Assembly (NCBI GenBank): GCA_027627225.1
Contig: CM051024.1
Span: 39,536,225-39,600,224, forward strand
DNA from: Congeria kusceri
Lineage: Eukaryota > Mollusca > Bivalvia > Myida > Dreissenidae
Length of the DNA stretch: 64,000 nt
Direction: 5' to 3'
The notes beneath the pieces are model-generated. The model was not told the DNA's origin. It did not search any database and saw nothing but the letters and a program-made list of their open reading frames with translations. The translations under genes and the position numbers were made by a program. Positions within the stretch are counted from its first letter, which is position 1. Each line of letters starts with the position of its first letter. Positions 13,166 through 25,004 of this stretch are shown here, piece after piece.

Positions 13166-14246
13166 GCCTCATTTAAGGTGAACATTGTCAAATTTATATT
13201 AAACAATTAAATCATGTCTGGTAAACTTGTATTATTGTATGTGTAAGCTTCTATTATACCCAACGTCAGGAAACTATTTGATTTTTGAATAAATAAAAAC
13301 ACCGATCCTCCAAGTAAACTGTTTATAAACACGTGCTTTGTTTATTTGCTAGTGTAGCCAGGCCGGCTAGCTCAGTTGGTAGAGCGCTGGACTAGAAATC
13401 CGAGGATCGCGGGTTCGATTCCCAGCCCGGCCACATAACTTGTGTGGGGATTGGTCATGAAATTATTTCTACGGCCATTCTCCCCCTTTCCTATGATTCA
13501 AGTAGAGCAGTTGTCAGTTACTGGCATAAGTATGTGCACTTAGTACTGGTAAACCAGCTTACCCAGGAAAAGTGTGAGTAGGTTAACTGACCGCCGTTAT
13601 ATGACTGAAATACTGTTGAATACGGCGAAACATTCAAAACAAACAAACAAAATTTGTTAGTGTGGTGATTTTCACAAGTTCCATGCTTTTCATGAATAAC
13701 TGTACTGCTAACAGTAATGTCATTTGTCATAAACTGGACAAGTCATTTTGAGGGCCATCTCTAAAATGTTTTGTACAGTATTTGAAGTTTAAAATACATC
13801 ATACATGCAACAATTTACGAACTAAAAATCACTTGGTAAGTTTCTGATCACTATAACAAGTAAATTTGCATAGAAAAACCATGTTGCTTTGTGTATAATT
13901 ACCTCTGTTTTCTCAATGTGTTGTACCAATGTCTTTATTCAATTCTGATACTAGTATATGTTTATTAGACGACCCTCGAAAGCGAAACACTTCACTGACC
14001 ACAATAACGGGATTTTTCCATGCAAAAATCATGCATAGGATTTGCATTACTTTTACAGCAAACCAGGACACCAAATGTCTTTAAATGTAAACAATTAAGT
14101 GGAAATAAAACAAGTCAAAATTTCATTTATTTTAAGAAAATGTAAACTAGTGTTTGGTCATAATGTTTTATTTTATGTGTTGATTAAATCTTAGTTAAAT
14201 ATTGGTGGTTGTCTTAACTTGCAGCACCTTGTGTATGCCTTTTAAA
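13166..14246. other. 1,081-bp segment present only in copy A
   Basis: Copy B reads straight through as ACTTAAAACACTGTTG (about 20511-20526), where copy A has TTAAA at 13161-13165, the extra segment, then TTAAA at 14242-14246. It is either a TTAA-targeted insertion in A or a microhomology deletion in B. Terminal inverted similarity is weak. The segment contains the SINE at 13358. Confidence 0.6.
13358..13653 (+). mobile_element. tRNA-headed SINE, copy 1
   Basis: The head (13361-13434) has a tRNA-like D arm, GCTCAGTTGGTAGAGC, and the B-box-like GGTTCGATTCC. The stems contain several mismatches and the anticodon loop (CTAGAAA) does not fit a clean tRNA. A body follows that is nearly identical to the copy at 48434, for example GTGTGGGGATTGGTCATGAA and GTGCACTTAGTACTGGTAAA. 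The tail is an (AAAC) repeat. Flanks TTGCTAGTGTAG (13346-13357) and TTGTTAGTGTGG (13654-13665) are an imperfect target duplication. The strong central conservation recalls molluscan SINE superfamilies with shared core domains. Confidence 0.88.
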
Positions 14247-14341
14247 CACTGTTGAATGCAAAGCCCAAGATTACTGAGCATTTTATCTTACAGTTTATGA
14301 TACACTGTGAGCTCTGAGTCATTCATTGCTTTCTTCCATAC

Positions 14342-14787
14342 AACTCACTATTATGTGAAGTTAGAATAAGACATCAAACATAGGATAAATTGTTGTATTA
14401 TACCAATGTTTAATATGCAGTTAAACATTTGCAATTTTAAAATTTTGCAGAGTTATTAGTGTAATAAAAACCTTCATAGAAAATTGAATCAGTAAAATTG
14501 ATTTTATTACAAAACACTATACTTGTATGCATTTACAAAATTTTCACAAAAACATAGAACTGTGTCAATGCATGCATGAACACAGTTTTTTAAATATAAT
14601 AAAAATGATCAAAGACACAATCAGATTTACTGAAAGTGTTATGGATAATGCAAAAATACTATAAATACTGACAGAATATACCAAACATACTCTAACTCCA
14701 CTAAATACAGAGTTTTATATGAAAAAAAGAAATAGTTCATGTCCATTCTATGTTTGATGTCTTATTCTAACTTCACATAATAGTGTT
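14342..14787. mobile_element. MITE with 38-bp TIRs, TSD CATAC
   Basis: The inverted ends 14346-14383 and 14748-14785 match over 38 bp, starting CACTATTATGTGAAG, with AAC(T)/GTT outside them. CATAC flanks both sides (14337-14341 and 14788-14792). Copy B has the uninterrupted site TTCCATACTATGAATTG near 20608, a clean empty site. There is no coding capacity. Confidence 0.9.
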
Positions 14788-15019
14788 CATACTATGAATT
14801 GTTGGGTTCTTACAAGCAATTGTTTTGTCAATGATTATGTATGGGACGTAAGTGTTTTTTAAATGTTATAGTGACTGTTATAAACTGTCATCAATATCTT
14901 TGTGTTACAAAGTCATTTTAATTTGCTAGAAACGATTTGAAACCAAAATATATCTTAATAGCATAGGGTAAACAACTTTCTTGCCAACTTGTATTGAAAA
15001 TAATGCTTAAAAGGAAGAT

Positions 15020-15750
15020 TTTTTTACATGAAAATGGTGCTTTGAACTAATTATAAAATGTGAAACTTGAAGTTATGATATTTTAAACTTAAATTGTAAA
15101 ATGTGATTCTTGAAGCTATGTTGTTTTTAACTTAAATTGTAAAATGTCAAACTTGAAGTTATGGTGAATTAAACTTTAATTGTAAAATGTTAAACGTGAA
15201 GCTATGATGCATTAAACATTAATTGTAAAATGTGAAACTTGAAGCTATGATATTTTGAACTTAAATTTTAAAATTTTAAACTTGAAACTATGATGCTTTA
15301 TACTTGAAATTGTAAAATGTGAAACTTGAAGCTAAGATGCTTGAAACTAATTTTAAAATGTAAAACTTGAAGCTATGATGCTTTAAACTAATTGTAAAAT
15401 GTAAAACTTGAAGCTATGGTGCTTTAAACTAATTGTAAAATGTGAAAGTTAAAGCTATGATTGTTTAAACTTAAAATGTAAAATGTTAAAGTTGAAGCTA
15501 CAATGCTTTAAACTTAAATTGTAAAATGGGAAACTTGAAGGTATGATGCTTTAAATTTAAGTTGTAAAATGTTTAACTTGATGGTTTGATGCATTAAACT
15601 TTAATGTTATAATGTAAAACTTGAAGCTATGATGCTTTAAACTTAAATTGTAAAGGTGAATTAGAAGCTATGATGTTTTGAGCTTACATTGTAAAATGTG
15701 GAACTTGAAGCTGTGATGCTTTAAACTTAAATTGTAAATGTGAATCTTAA
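15020..15750 (+). repeat. ~43-bp AT-rich minisatellite, about 16 units (copy A)
   Basis: Units follow TTGTAAAATGTGAAACTTG then AAGCTATGATGCTTTAAACTTAAA, with substitutions and small indels. About 16 copies can be counted from 15067 to 15703. The homologous array in copy B is at 20850-21570. Units differ enough that it is an old array and not a freshly amplified one. Confidence 0.92.
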
Positions 15751-16344
15751 AAGCTTGCACAAAGTGTTACTCTCTGTATTTGAAGAGATGATTTGTTTCT
15801 AAGATATGGTTACATGGTTTTGGAATCATTTCCATTAAACCAAGGACACCTGTTTTACTTAAATGAAATTGTATACAATAGATAAAACATGATCAGTTGG
15901 CTATTTGCAGTACAGGGCAAATGTATCTTTTGTTGCCATGTATGTAAATATCAGGTGTCCTGACCGTATTCAACCAGTTCAGGTATTTGTAAATGGCTGT
16001 TTGATAGTTTTTCATGACTGTGAACTTTATTTAAGGACATAGCAGTGGAGTAGTAATAATAAATAGTGAGTAAATAGTGTATTGGGATTTCAGAGGGTTA
16101 AACAAACTTGAATAAATCGTTTGAATGTGTGAGGCATTGGATTGTGATAATGTGTTGAAACTTAGTTTGGAAGTTATTATTGTGGTGTCTGTTTTGTGAT
16201 ACATGTACATGTATGTTGGTCCTCCAGTGGACTGGTTTAAATTAGAGTACAATCTAGACAGGTATGTGACAACAAATGTAAATACCGTCTCCATTTTCAA
16301 ATTTTCATGTCAATTTCTACAGGTACTAAAAGTAGGACAAGATC

Positions 16345-16967
16345 TATTACTTGTTATATCTATTTTATAACTCTAAATGCATGGTTTATAAAATAGCACT
16401 TTAGCTCATCAAAAGATCTTGATTTCTTACAATAAAGTATAGAAATATGCTCAGTTTTATATAATTTTATATTATTAAATATTTGAATCACAAATATCAA
16501 AATGTACAGGAAATAAATCATTACGTATAACAGTCATATAAATAAAACTAACATATGAATGCTCTGGCAGTCATAGTTACAAATTAACAAAACTACGTTT
16601 TTTAATGGAATTATTTAATGAAATAACAAATTACACCATTTGCTACAGTAGCATGCACTTTAAACTAATACACATATTAAGATTTTGTGACTATAAGCAG
16701 TGGGCTTCTAGTGCAAAAAAGCACAAGCATGTCCAGGGCTCAAATTTAGCACTCACGAACTCGCAAAATGCAAGTAAAAAATCAGTTTTGTGAGTCATTT
16801 TTTCTGCTGCGAGTGAAAAAATATATAAAAGTAAAAATAAGAATCTCATAATACATCGTAACCCAACTTTTACACAATTCTCACACCTGTTGCGAAGGGA
16901 GATAACTATGAAGGGAGTAGGAAAACAGCCCCAAGTCAGTCTGGTCAGGTGTTAAACTGTCCCCAAA
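16345..16967 (-). repeat. Right arm of the large inverted repeat
   Basis: Reverse complement of 8597-9224. It begins about 12 bp after the end of duplication copy A and ends inside sequence matching the MITE (CCAGGGCTCAAATTTAGC near 16731 corresponds to that MITE's end). Weaker similarity may extend to about 16985. Confidence 0.85.
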
Positions 16968-16985
16968 CGTATAAGGTTACACGTG

Positions 16986-17470
16986 TGTGGATACATGCCA
17001 ACTGCGCCAATTGGTCAGTCATAACGTCATTCCAAAGCAAAGATAAACTGATCGTTTCTGTTGGCGCATATCGATTTTACTGCATGTTGAAACTCCGCCT
17101 ACAGGGCGGTGCTTCACGACGATTGATTGTGGCGTAGGAATAACTGTAAATTGTAAAAATTGTTGGCGAAGTGACACTTGCTTTGATCATTCACTGACTT
17201 TATAGACTGGGTGTACATGTTTCTCGAGTGAAAAACGGCTGTTGTGACATTAGAGATTAGTTTTCACAGCAGGAATTGTCAGTCTGCAGCAGTCAACACA
17301 GCTAATTAATTGATAAAATACACGGGCCCGTGGCGATGTTTATAAGCGCAACACTAATTTTAGGCGACCTGGACATGTTCAAGTTAAAATTTAAGTGCCC
17401 CGGCACCGGGGTGCTAAAACGGCCTGGGGAAAGCCCTGCAGCTGTGCGTGGAGGTTTACGCTTGGGTAAA
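16986..17470 (+). repeat. Dispersed repeat B (inverted partner at 46465-46930)
   Basis: Shares with the reverse complement of 46465-46930 stretches such as AACTCCGCCTACAGGGCGG, AGGAATAACTGTAAATTG, GCTAATTAATTGATAAA and GATGTTTATAAGCGCAACAC. The palindrome GTGCCCCGGCACCGGGGTGC lies near 17395. Overlapping open frames on both strands here are by-products of the GC-richer sequence and are not conserved in the partner. Confidence 0.8.
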
Positions 17471-18184
17471 ACAAAAGTAAAATACAGGAACATCATCAAT
17501 CTTTTCACGGTCTTTTTGGATTTTTTTCTTTCATTTGGGAATTTGTTAACTTCAAATTGGGAAAAATGGTCAGAAAATCCGATTGGGAATGGTACCGTTT
17601 TGCGGTACCAACAATATAGAGGAAAAACTGCAGGGTGAGCCCTTTGGGCCATCATGGCCCTCTTGTTTCATGAGAGAAAGAAAATGTTACAAGTCTGACT
17701 ATATAAAACAGAGAATCTGAGCAAGCCGTGTTTAAAATTTACCAGTGCAGGGCTTTCGGGCTTGTGCTAATTTTGACGACTTATATCATTCAATTCCAAA
17801 ACACAATTTTATAATATGTACTTAACTGCAAATAAACTCTCCTGAGTCTACAATATGTTATATAGATTATCTCTAGTAGTATATAAACATACATCTCCAA
17901 GTCTGTGGTGGCAGTGAACAGTTGTTTAAGTTCTGAGAAAAAAAACAGTCAAATTAATGTAATTAAAACAAGACTGGATCAGAATGCAAAGTGGTCTCTT
18001 TACAAATATTTGAATTAAGAACCATTTGCATTCTTACTACTTGTAATTGGGCAAAAATATAGCTGCATATTGTTCCCAGAATTTATTTCTTCAAATTTAC
18101 TTGGGTTCATATTATACATAGTTGCACATTTTGCCCCAGTCTTTAAGTTTTGTTTGACAATTCAGAAAACTGACATGTGATGCA

Positions 18185-19402
18185 CAGGGATCTCACTAGG
18201 ATTTTAAAATAGGAGTCCTGGGACTCCTTCCCCCTAAAAAGTAGGAGTCCCAAATAGAATAGAAATACAAGTTAAATATGTGACGAGCGAGAGTGAATGA
18301 AAATTTTACAATTAAAACATTTATACAATAAAAATAAAATAATAATCATGTTAATAATAATAATGTAATTATAATGATAATGTATAATACTTAATCATGT
18401 CTTATAAAACAATATTTTTGTACCACAAATTATTTAAAACAGATAAATTCTGGACAATTACCAATTGATGGTCTAAACTGGTTAACTGATGTGTAATGTG
18501 TAGGCCTAGTAAAAAAGATGCAGTGATTACAGTCTAGCAGGCAGGTATCAAGCATTAGATACTGTCAAGTAGAGTAATTGTGAAACAGGTTAACAACACA
18601 AAAAATGTAAGAAAGGAGCAATAATTGGTGATATTAAACACCAAAGCATGTGTTTTCATGTAGTTTACAAATGTTTATGATCTGTAAAGTTGGCAATGAA
18701 AATTTTCGCGAGGTCGCGACAATATGTGACATTGCAAAATTTTGTACTGAAATTACCATCAGTATTGTTAATTTATGTCTTGTCATAGTGTTATACACTA
18801 GAAAGTTCCTTAATGTATGACTATTGATCAATGCTTTTATATTCCTGTCAAAATTCAGCCCTAGATTTTCATATAAAATTTCTGTCCAAGCAAAAACTTT
18901 TATCACCGTATTACTGAGATTTAGTTGTTATTCATGAAATTTGATTGGCTATATAAATTAATCAGCTGGAGCTGTTTTCCACTCATTTTAACAGTTGTTT
19001 GTTTTAAGTTGTCAACTATGTTCTAATTGGGACGCCTTTTGTCACATTTCGGTGATCGCACCGAATTGACTTGTAGATTAAAGCACAGCACTGAGTGACA
19101 AATGTAATTTACCAATGAAAGGAACAGTAACTGTCTAGAATGGTGTGGGCGGAGCTAAGGGACTGCTGTGGGCGGAGCTAAAGGACTAGACTTTGACAAC
19201 TGCAGTGTATACTTGGGCCGATATTAATTTTAACGCGACTACTGCCGAGTTTACTGCAGGCACTCATGTATGTGTTTAGTAACAGGTTTTACGTAGTAAG
19301 TGAAAAAGCATGCGTCCCAAGGACTCTTGGCATGGGTTTGACATGCGTCCTTTTGAAAAAATATTCGTCCAAATACGCTTGATTCTGTGTTTCCGAGATC
19401 CC
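18185..19402. mobile_element. hAT-like element, 1.2 kb, same family as 3666
   Basis: Starts CAGGGATCTCACTAGG and ends CCGAGATCCC. TGATGCA flanks both sides (18178-18184 and 19403-19409), while copy A reads GTGATACATCTGCATT uninterrupted near 12127. It is homologous to 3666-5532 along its ends and much of its interior but shorter. It includes a GGTGTGGGCGGAGC repeat shared with that element (about 5240 and 19143). No transposase is present. Confidence 0.85.
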
Positions 19403-20849
19403 TGATGCATCTGCATTCTTACTACAAAGTACTCGTACACTGTTACATGAGAAAGGTGGTTTTACAACAAGTAGACCATGTCCAACTATTTGATATACAT
19501 TGTAAACATACAGTTATTTATCCTGGATAATATCATAGACATTGTCGCCCTACTACCGGTATCTCACATGCTTTGGGATTGACACCAATGTTACATGTTA
19601 TTCATTCCCATCCGATTCATGTTTATTGGTTTAACAACAAGAAAATGTGAACATCCTATTGTATTATTAAGGTGTTTGTAATTTCAGTAAGTTTGCTAAA
19701 TATATGGAAAATACGGATTGAAAATACACATACAACACTGTGTTGCGTCTTTCAAAGGTAAGATTCTGTTAAAACATTTATATTATTGTGATGTTGGGAT
19801 TTTTTTTTGTGTATTAAGAAATGAAAAAAATTAACAGCAATGAATTTTTTTTTTCCGTTCAATATATATTTATTTTCCTCGTCAGTAGGTGTTGGGGGGT
19901 CTAGGGCATCCCCCTCCCCAATGTACAAATTCTTTTATATAATAATATATAATGCATGTATACCATAATATATCTGAAACATTTTAAACAAGTGCTGACA
20001 CAATATAGCAAAATATGTATTAAGTGATTGTATTAATATACAGCATTTTAGTCACACGTCACATCGTTACAGGTAAAGAGGTAACAATAAATCCCATTTT
20101 TTACTTTTTTGTAAATCGTTAAAAACATTATTTTCATTCAGAACATTATAATGTACAGACAAGTATGCTGCCTTAACATTAGGTATAGTTTGATTCATCT
20201 TGCAATTATAAATAAACATTTTAGTAAACAAAAAGGTTAAATTTAACGGCCCATTTGTATGATTATGTCCCAATATAAAGGATGATTTGTTAAGATGATC
20301 TGAAAAATGTTTCCATTCAGCAATGAAGTTGCTTTACATAGTACAAATTCAACACTAAATCAATTTCAAACATTTTTTTTCAGATTTTGATGACCTATAA
20401 ACCTTTATTTGTGACAAAGTCTACTAGATTAGTATGCAGAAACATTATTTGCCATGAAATTTTATTACAGCCTTCAGTATTAAGCCCAGTAAGCACTGAT
20501 TTAAATGTTTACTTAAAACACTGTTGAATGCAAAGCCCAAGATTACTGTGCATTTTATCTTGCAGTTTATGATACAATGTGAGCTCCGAGTCATTCATTG
20601 TTTTCTTCCATACTATGAATTGTTGGGTTCTTACAGGCAATTGTTTTGTCAATGATTATGTATGGGACGTAAGTGTTTTTTAAATGCTATAGTGACTGTT
20701 ATAAACTTGTCATCAATAACTTTGTGTTACAAAGTCATTTTAATTTGCTAGAAACGATTTGAAACAAAAATGTATCTTAATAGCATAGGGTAAACAACTT
20801 TCTTTCCAACTTGTATTGAAAATAATGCTTAAAAGGAAGATTTTACATG

Positions 20850-21570
20850 AAAATGGTGCTTTGAACTAATTATAATATGTCAAACTTGAAGTTGTGATGT
20901 TTTAAACTTAAATTGTAAAATGTAATTCTTGAAGCTATGTTGTTTTTAACTTAAGTTGTTAAATGTCAGACTTGAAGTTATGATGCTTTAAATTTTAATT
21001 GTAAAATGCGAAACTTGAAGCTATGATATTTTAAACTTAAATTTTAAAATTTAAACTTGAAGCTATGATGCTTTATACTTAAACTTGTAAAATGTGAAAC
21101 TTAAAGCTATGATGCTTTAAACTTAAATTGTAAAATGTGAAACTTGAAGCTATGATGCTTGAAACTAGTTGTTAAATGTAAAATTTGTAGCTACGATGCA
21201 TTAAAATATTTGTAAAATGTAAAACTTGAAGCTATGATGCTTTAAACTAATTGTAAAATGTGAAAGTTATAGCTATGATGCTTTAAACTTAAAATGTAAA
21301 ATGTTAAACTTGAAGCTATGATGCTTTAAACTTAAATTGTAAAATGTGAAACTTGAAGGTATGATGTTTTAAACTTAAATTGTAAAATGTTTAACTTGAT
21401 GGTTTGATGCATTAAACTTAAATTGTAAAATGTAAAACTGGAAGCTTTGATGCTTTAAACTTAAATTTTAAAAGGTGAATTAGAAGCTATGATGTTTTGA
21501 ACTTAAATTGTAAAATGTGGAACTTGAAGCTATGATGCTTTAAACTTAAATTGTAAATGTGAATCTTAAA
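20850..21570 (+). repeat. ~43-bp AT-rich minisatellite, about 16 units (copy B)
   Basis: The counterpart of 15020-15750. The order of variant units (for example a GATGGTTTGATGCATTAAAC unit followed by a longer-spaced unit) is kept between copies, so the array was duplicated whole. Confidence 0.92.
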
Positions 21571-22157
21571 AGCTTGCACAAAGTGTAACTTTCTGTATAT
21601 GAAGAGATGTTTTGTTTCCAAGATATGGTAACATCATTTTGGAATGATTTCCATTAAACCAAGGACACCTGTTTTACTTAATTGAAATTGTATACAATAG
21701 ATAAAATTTGATTAGTTGGCTATTTGCAGTGCAGGGCAAATGTATCGGTTGTTGACATGTATGTAAATATCAGGTGTCCTGACCCTATTCAACCAGTTCA
21801 GGTATTTGTATATGGCTGTTTGATAGTTTTTCATGACTGTGAACTTTATTTAAGGACATAGCAGTGTAGTAGTAATAACAAGTAGTGAGTAAATAGTGTA
21901 TTGAGATCTCAAGGAGTGAAGCAAACTTTAATAAATCCTTTAAATGTGTGAGGCATTGGATTGTGATAATGTGTTGAAAAGTGATGGAAGTTTAAAAGTG
22001 ATTTTTGTGGTGTCTGGTTGGTGATACATGTACGTTGGTCCTCCAGTGGACTGGTTTAAATTGGTGAACAATCTAGTCAGGTATGTGACACACTGTAACA
22101 AATGTAAATACCATTTTCAAATCAGTTAATGTGAATTTCTACAGGTACTAAAAGTGT

Positions 22158-22728
22158 GAACACAGGTTTTTTGTGTGTGAATGGGGGGGGGGGGGGAGGG
22201 CATCTTGGTATGGTGGATCAGATTGAGAAAGATGTCAGCAACGATTTTAGCGACTATTCCTAGATCTTTCTTATTGTTCGGACTGTATGATTTAATTTTT
22301 TTTATCACTACATTGGAATGACAACACTGGTTTAATTGTTATTATGCTTTTATGTTCACTTTGTTAATTATAGATGTCCTTAATACCTACATAAATCCAA
22401 ATGAATATAAATCCACAATAAACTGTTTAAAAAAATGTGTCCACTTTTTGGCTAAAACTTTTCCAACTGAACGATTTGCTGGTATAAAATCCACTCTCTA
22501 AATACTGGAAATTGAGGTGTGAAACCATTGACATTTTACTTGACATTTCGTATTAACAGAGAGCTAAGCAAAGTAAATATTAAACGCACACAATCACTCT
22601 GGCAAATTAACAGATCAGATTCAGCATCAACATTTAAACATGAACATACATAAATTATCGCAGTTCGCTGCAACGATTGAATCTTTAGAAATTCCTGGAA
22701 ACCTACGTGACTTACTGGTAAAATAAAT
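22158..22728. other. No gene; poly-G run at ~22183-22196
   Basis: A run of 14 G followed by AGGG is the only notable feature. There is no exon-like frame. Confidence 0.4.
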
Positions 22729-22953
22729 GTGGCCCATCGTGGGAAAACCGGACTTAATGCATGTGCGTAAAGTGTCGTCCCGGCACTTTCCGCTTTTGTG
22801 GTATTTTCTGTTTCATGGAAGTCTCTTATAAACATAAATACACTGTAGGCGGAAAGTGCCGTCCCGGATTAGCCTGTGCGGACTGCACAGGCTAATCCGG
22901 GACGACACTTTACGCACATGCATTAAGTCCGGTTTTCCCATGACAAGCCACAA
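22729..22953. mobile_element. Foldback/palindromic element, copy 1
   Basis: Long inverted ends (GTGGGAAAACCGGACTTAAT ... ATTAAGTCCGGTTTTCCCAT) enclose GCGGAAAGTGC-type inner repeats and one near-perfect hairpin, with stem GATTAGCCTGTGC and its complement centred near 22885. The equivalent left hairpin is absent: the sequence jumps from GTCGTCCCG to GCACTTTCCGC. It is non-coding. I recall this family as very abundant in Dreissena. Confidence 0.88.
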
Positions 22954-24089
22954 ATAAGCATGATTGTGGTTCGGTTATCATGTTTTCATTTCGATTAGGT
23001 TGCATTACAGCTCATGTAGAATTACTGATTATAATTGAACATGTGGGGTGCTAAGAAATAACAAGTTTTGATTTTGAATAAATGCCTACATAACGGTTAA
23101 ACCAAAACAACAACAACGGAAAACCAAATGATTTCTATTATAATTAGTATATTCATATAACTTCTGGTAACTGCATTCACTTATCTTTCTGCTTTGAAAT
23201 ATTCACTATGATATAAGATGGTCTGTAAACAGTGATTGAGATAACAGCAGTGCAGTGCATGGCGAGGTTGATCATTTATCAAGGTAATCTAAATACATGT
23301 ATATGCATTTGCCATATCAGCATTTGCATTTTTATCATTTTACAGAAATAATTCAACTTGCTATAATAGCTTTATATGTCATACATATAATGCTCTTTAT
23401 CATAGATTTTCACAGTCAATGCCTTTAAATATTCATATTAAGTTTTATATTCTACCAAAACAACAAAAATATTATTTTATTATGTGAATGTTTTAATTCA
23501 TGGTGACAGATCAAGCTTTCTTAAAACTGAATAAATGATCTCAGATTTTTATGCAGCCTTCACCCATTTTGACTTCAAACTGTGGTTGATAAACAGGTTA
23601 AAACCCAAAATCCCTTTCCCCGGTAATTGAGTGTTTTGTATCAAAATATATCACTATTGTCTGTTCAGATTATTAAAAAGGGTTTATATCTGTCTCAGAT
23701 TGCAATGTGTTGCATAGTTTCTTTTTTCTATAGACAGAACATTTTCTTAAAGAATTGCCTTGGTGTGAATCGCACAGTCTTCACGAAATCAACTGGACCG
23801 AACAACAATTTAGTGGACCACTATATGTTTTCATTCACTCTTATGTATATTTATGAACGTCTTTGAAAATATAAAATCAATCAATTATGGTATTCAGACA
23901 TTTATTCTTACATAAATCATTTATTTATTGCAATAAAAATTATATGACGAAAAACTATTAATACAAGATCGCCAGTAATCAAATATCGGGTGTTCATTTT
24001 GATTTTAATTTAGCTCAGTACTGGCCCAAATGGCTGAGTTAGTATTTGGGCCGAATTGACTCGAATGCGCAAATCACATGGCAACTGCT
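22954..24089. other. No gene or element recognised
   Basis: AT-rich sequence with scattered short open frames that lack splice signals. Confidence 0.4.
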
Positions 24090-24935
24090 CCGGTCGCTAG
24101 GATTTGAGAACATGGACTCCCTACTCCTAAAAAGTTGGCGCCCCAGTAATTGCCACCAAAGTACCCCACCCCCACCTACTCTTTTAACAATAAATACTTT
24201 GTGTCCAAAATAGATTTTTAAAAATCCACTGTTGAGAAATGAAACATTTTTACTTTCACTTTCGACAAGGACTTAACTTTTGCTGACTTTCGTCAAATTG
24301 TTTTTGCGTGTAATCAGTGTACAGTAATGCTTTTGAATAGCTGGTTTATTAGAAAATATACATAGTCATAGCAATATTTTCTTTTTAAAACGAACGAAAA
24401 TATATCTTTGACATTACGCACTAAAATACTGTGTGATCCACGTACGCATTTTGTCAACATCATGTTTAATATTTTAAGTAAACTGTCCATTTTGGGATTT
24501 TTTTTTTTATATTGACTTGTTTTAATATGTTATTTAATTTATTTAGAATGCGAGTGTTAGAAACATGCAGATAACAACATGCATGCCTAACGAAAATGTG
24601 TTACAAATTACTACACCTTTACCAACTAAAATTAGAATGAGGGCGTGATAAACATTCTATTGACTACGCTCATTTTCATATGGGAAATTTTACGCATTGT
24701 TATTGGCTGACTGTGTGACTGTAGTAAATCTAGCTCCTCCTGCGTATAGAGTTTATCAATAATTGACACGCTGATGCGGAGGTAGAACATGTTTATTGCC
24801 GAGTAGGCGATCTTTGTCTTTGCATTCGCAAACGGAAATGGTTGCAAATCTAACAGTGAATTTTATGGCTTCCTTTTTGTAAAAGTATGCATCCAAATAA
24901 GCCAATTTTTGCGTAATCGAGAATTATTGGCTGAA
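24090..24935. mobile_element. Degraded element related to the hAT-like family and to 9665-11042
   Basis: The left part (CTAGGATTTGAGAACATGG, GGACTCCCTACTCCTAAAAA) resembles the left end of the 3666/18185 family. The right part (AAAGTATGCATCCAAATAAG, TTTTTGCGTAATCGAGA) resembles their right end. On the - strand 24632-24847 encodes a 71-residue open frame with SIIDKLYTQEE and QSHSQP, matching the peptide-like stretch read from about 9960-10130. It may be a fossil of the protein-coding relative of these elements. The family is not recognised. Confidence 0.55.
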
Positions 24936-25004
24936 CAATTTAGGTACTAAAATTATCATGGGACCTTTCTTTGCTCGACCGCTGGTCCAGTTTACTTCGA
25001 ACTT

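Larger units (their letters stand above)
11628..16333 (+). repeat. Tandem segmental duplication, copy A (~4.7 kb)
   Basis: Aligns in the same orientation with 17672-22157. Homology starts near GAGAGAAAGAAAA and stops after CAGGTACTAAAAGT. Conserved stretches run through CCAGTGCAGG, GGGTTCATATTATACATAG, a poly-T/AATATATATTTATTT tract, a minisatellite and TGGTCCTCCAGTGGACTGG. Copy A carries a 1,081-bp segment (13166-14246, with a SINE) and a 446-bp MITE (14342-14787) that are missing from copy B. No open frame is conserved in a coding-like way between copies. Confidence 0.88.
17672..22157 (+). repeat. Tandem segmental duplication, copy B (~4.5 kb)
   Basis: Second copy of 11628-16333, in the same orientation. 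It carries a 1.2-kb hAT-like insertion (18185-19402) that copy A lacks, and lacks the SINE-bearing segment and the MITE of copy A. The 1.34 kb between the copies (16334-17671) holds the right inverted arm and dispersed repeat B. Confidence 0.88.

Noticed and set aside
13361..13434. Functional tRNA gene
   Set aside because: D arm and B box look right, but acceptor, anticodon and T stems have mismatches and a conserved SINE body with tail and target duplication follows.
15020..15750. CRISPR-like array
   Set aside because: Units are contiguous without unique spacers and degenerate throughout, in a eukaryotic setting. It is a minisatellite.
17302..17655. Overlapping 102- and 117-codon frames
   Set aside because: They lie partly in dispersed repeat B, whose other copy at 46.5 kb does not keep the frames.
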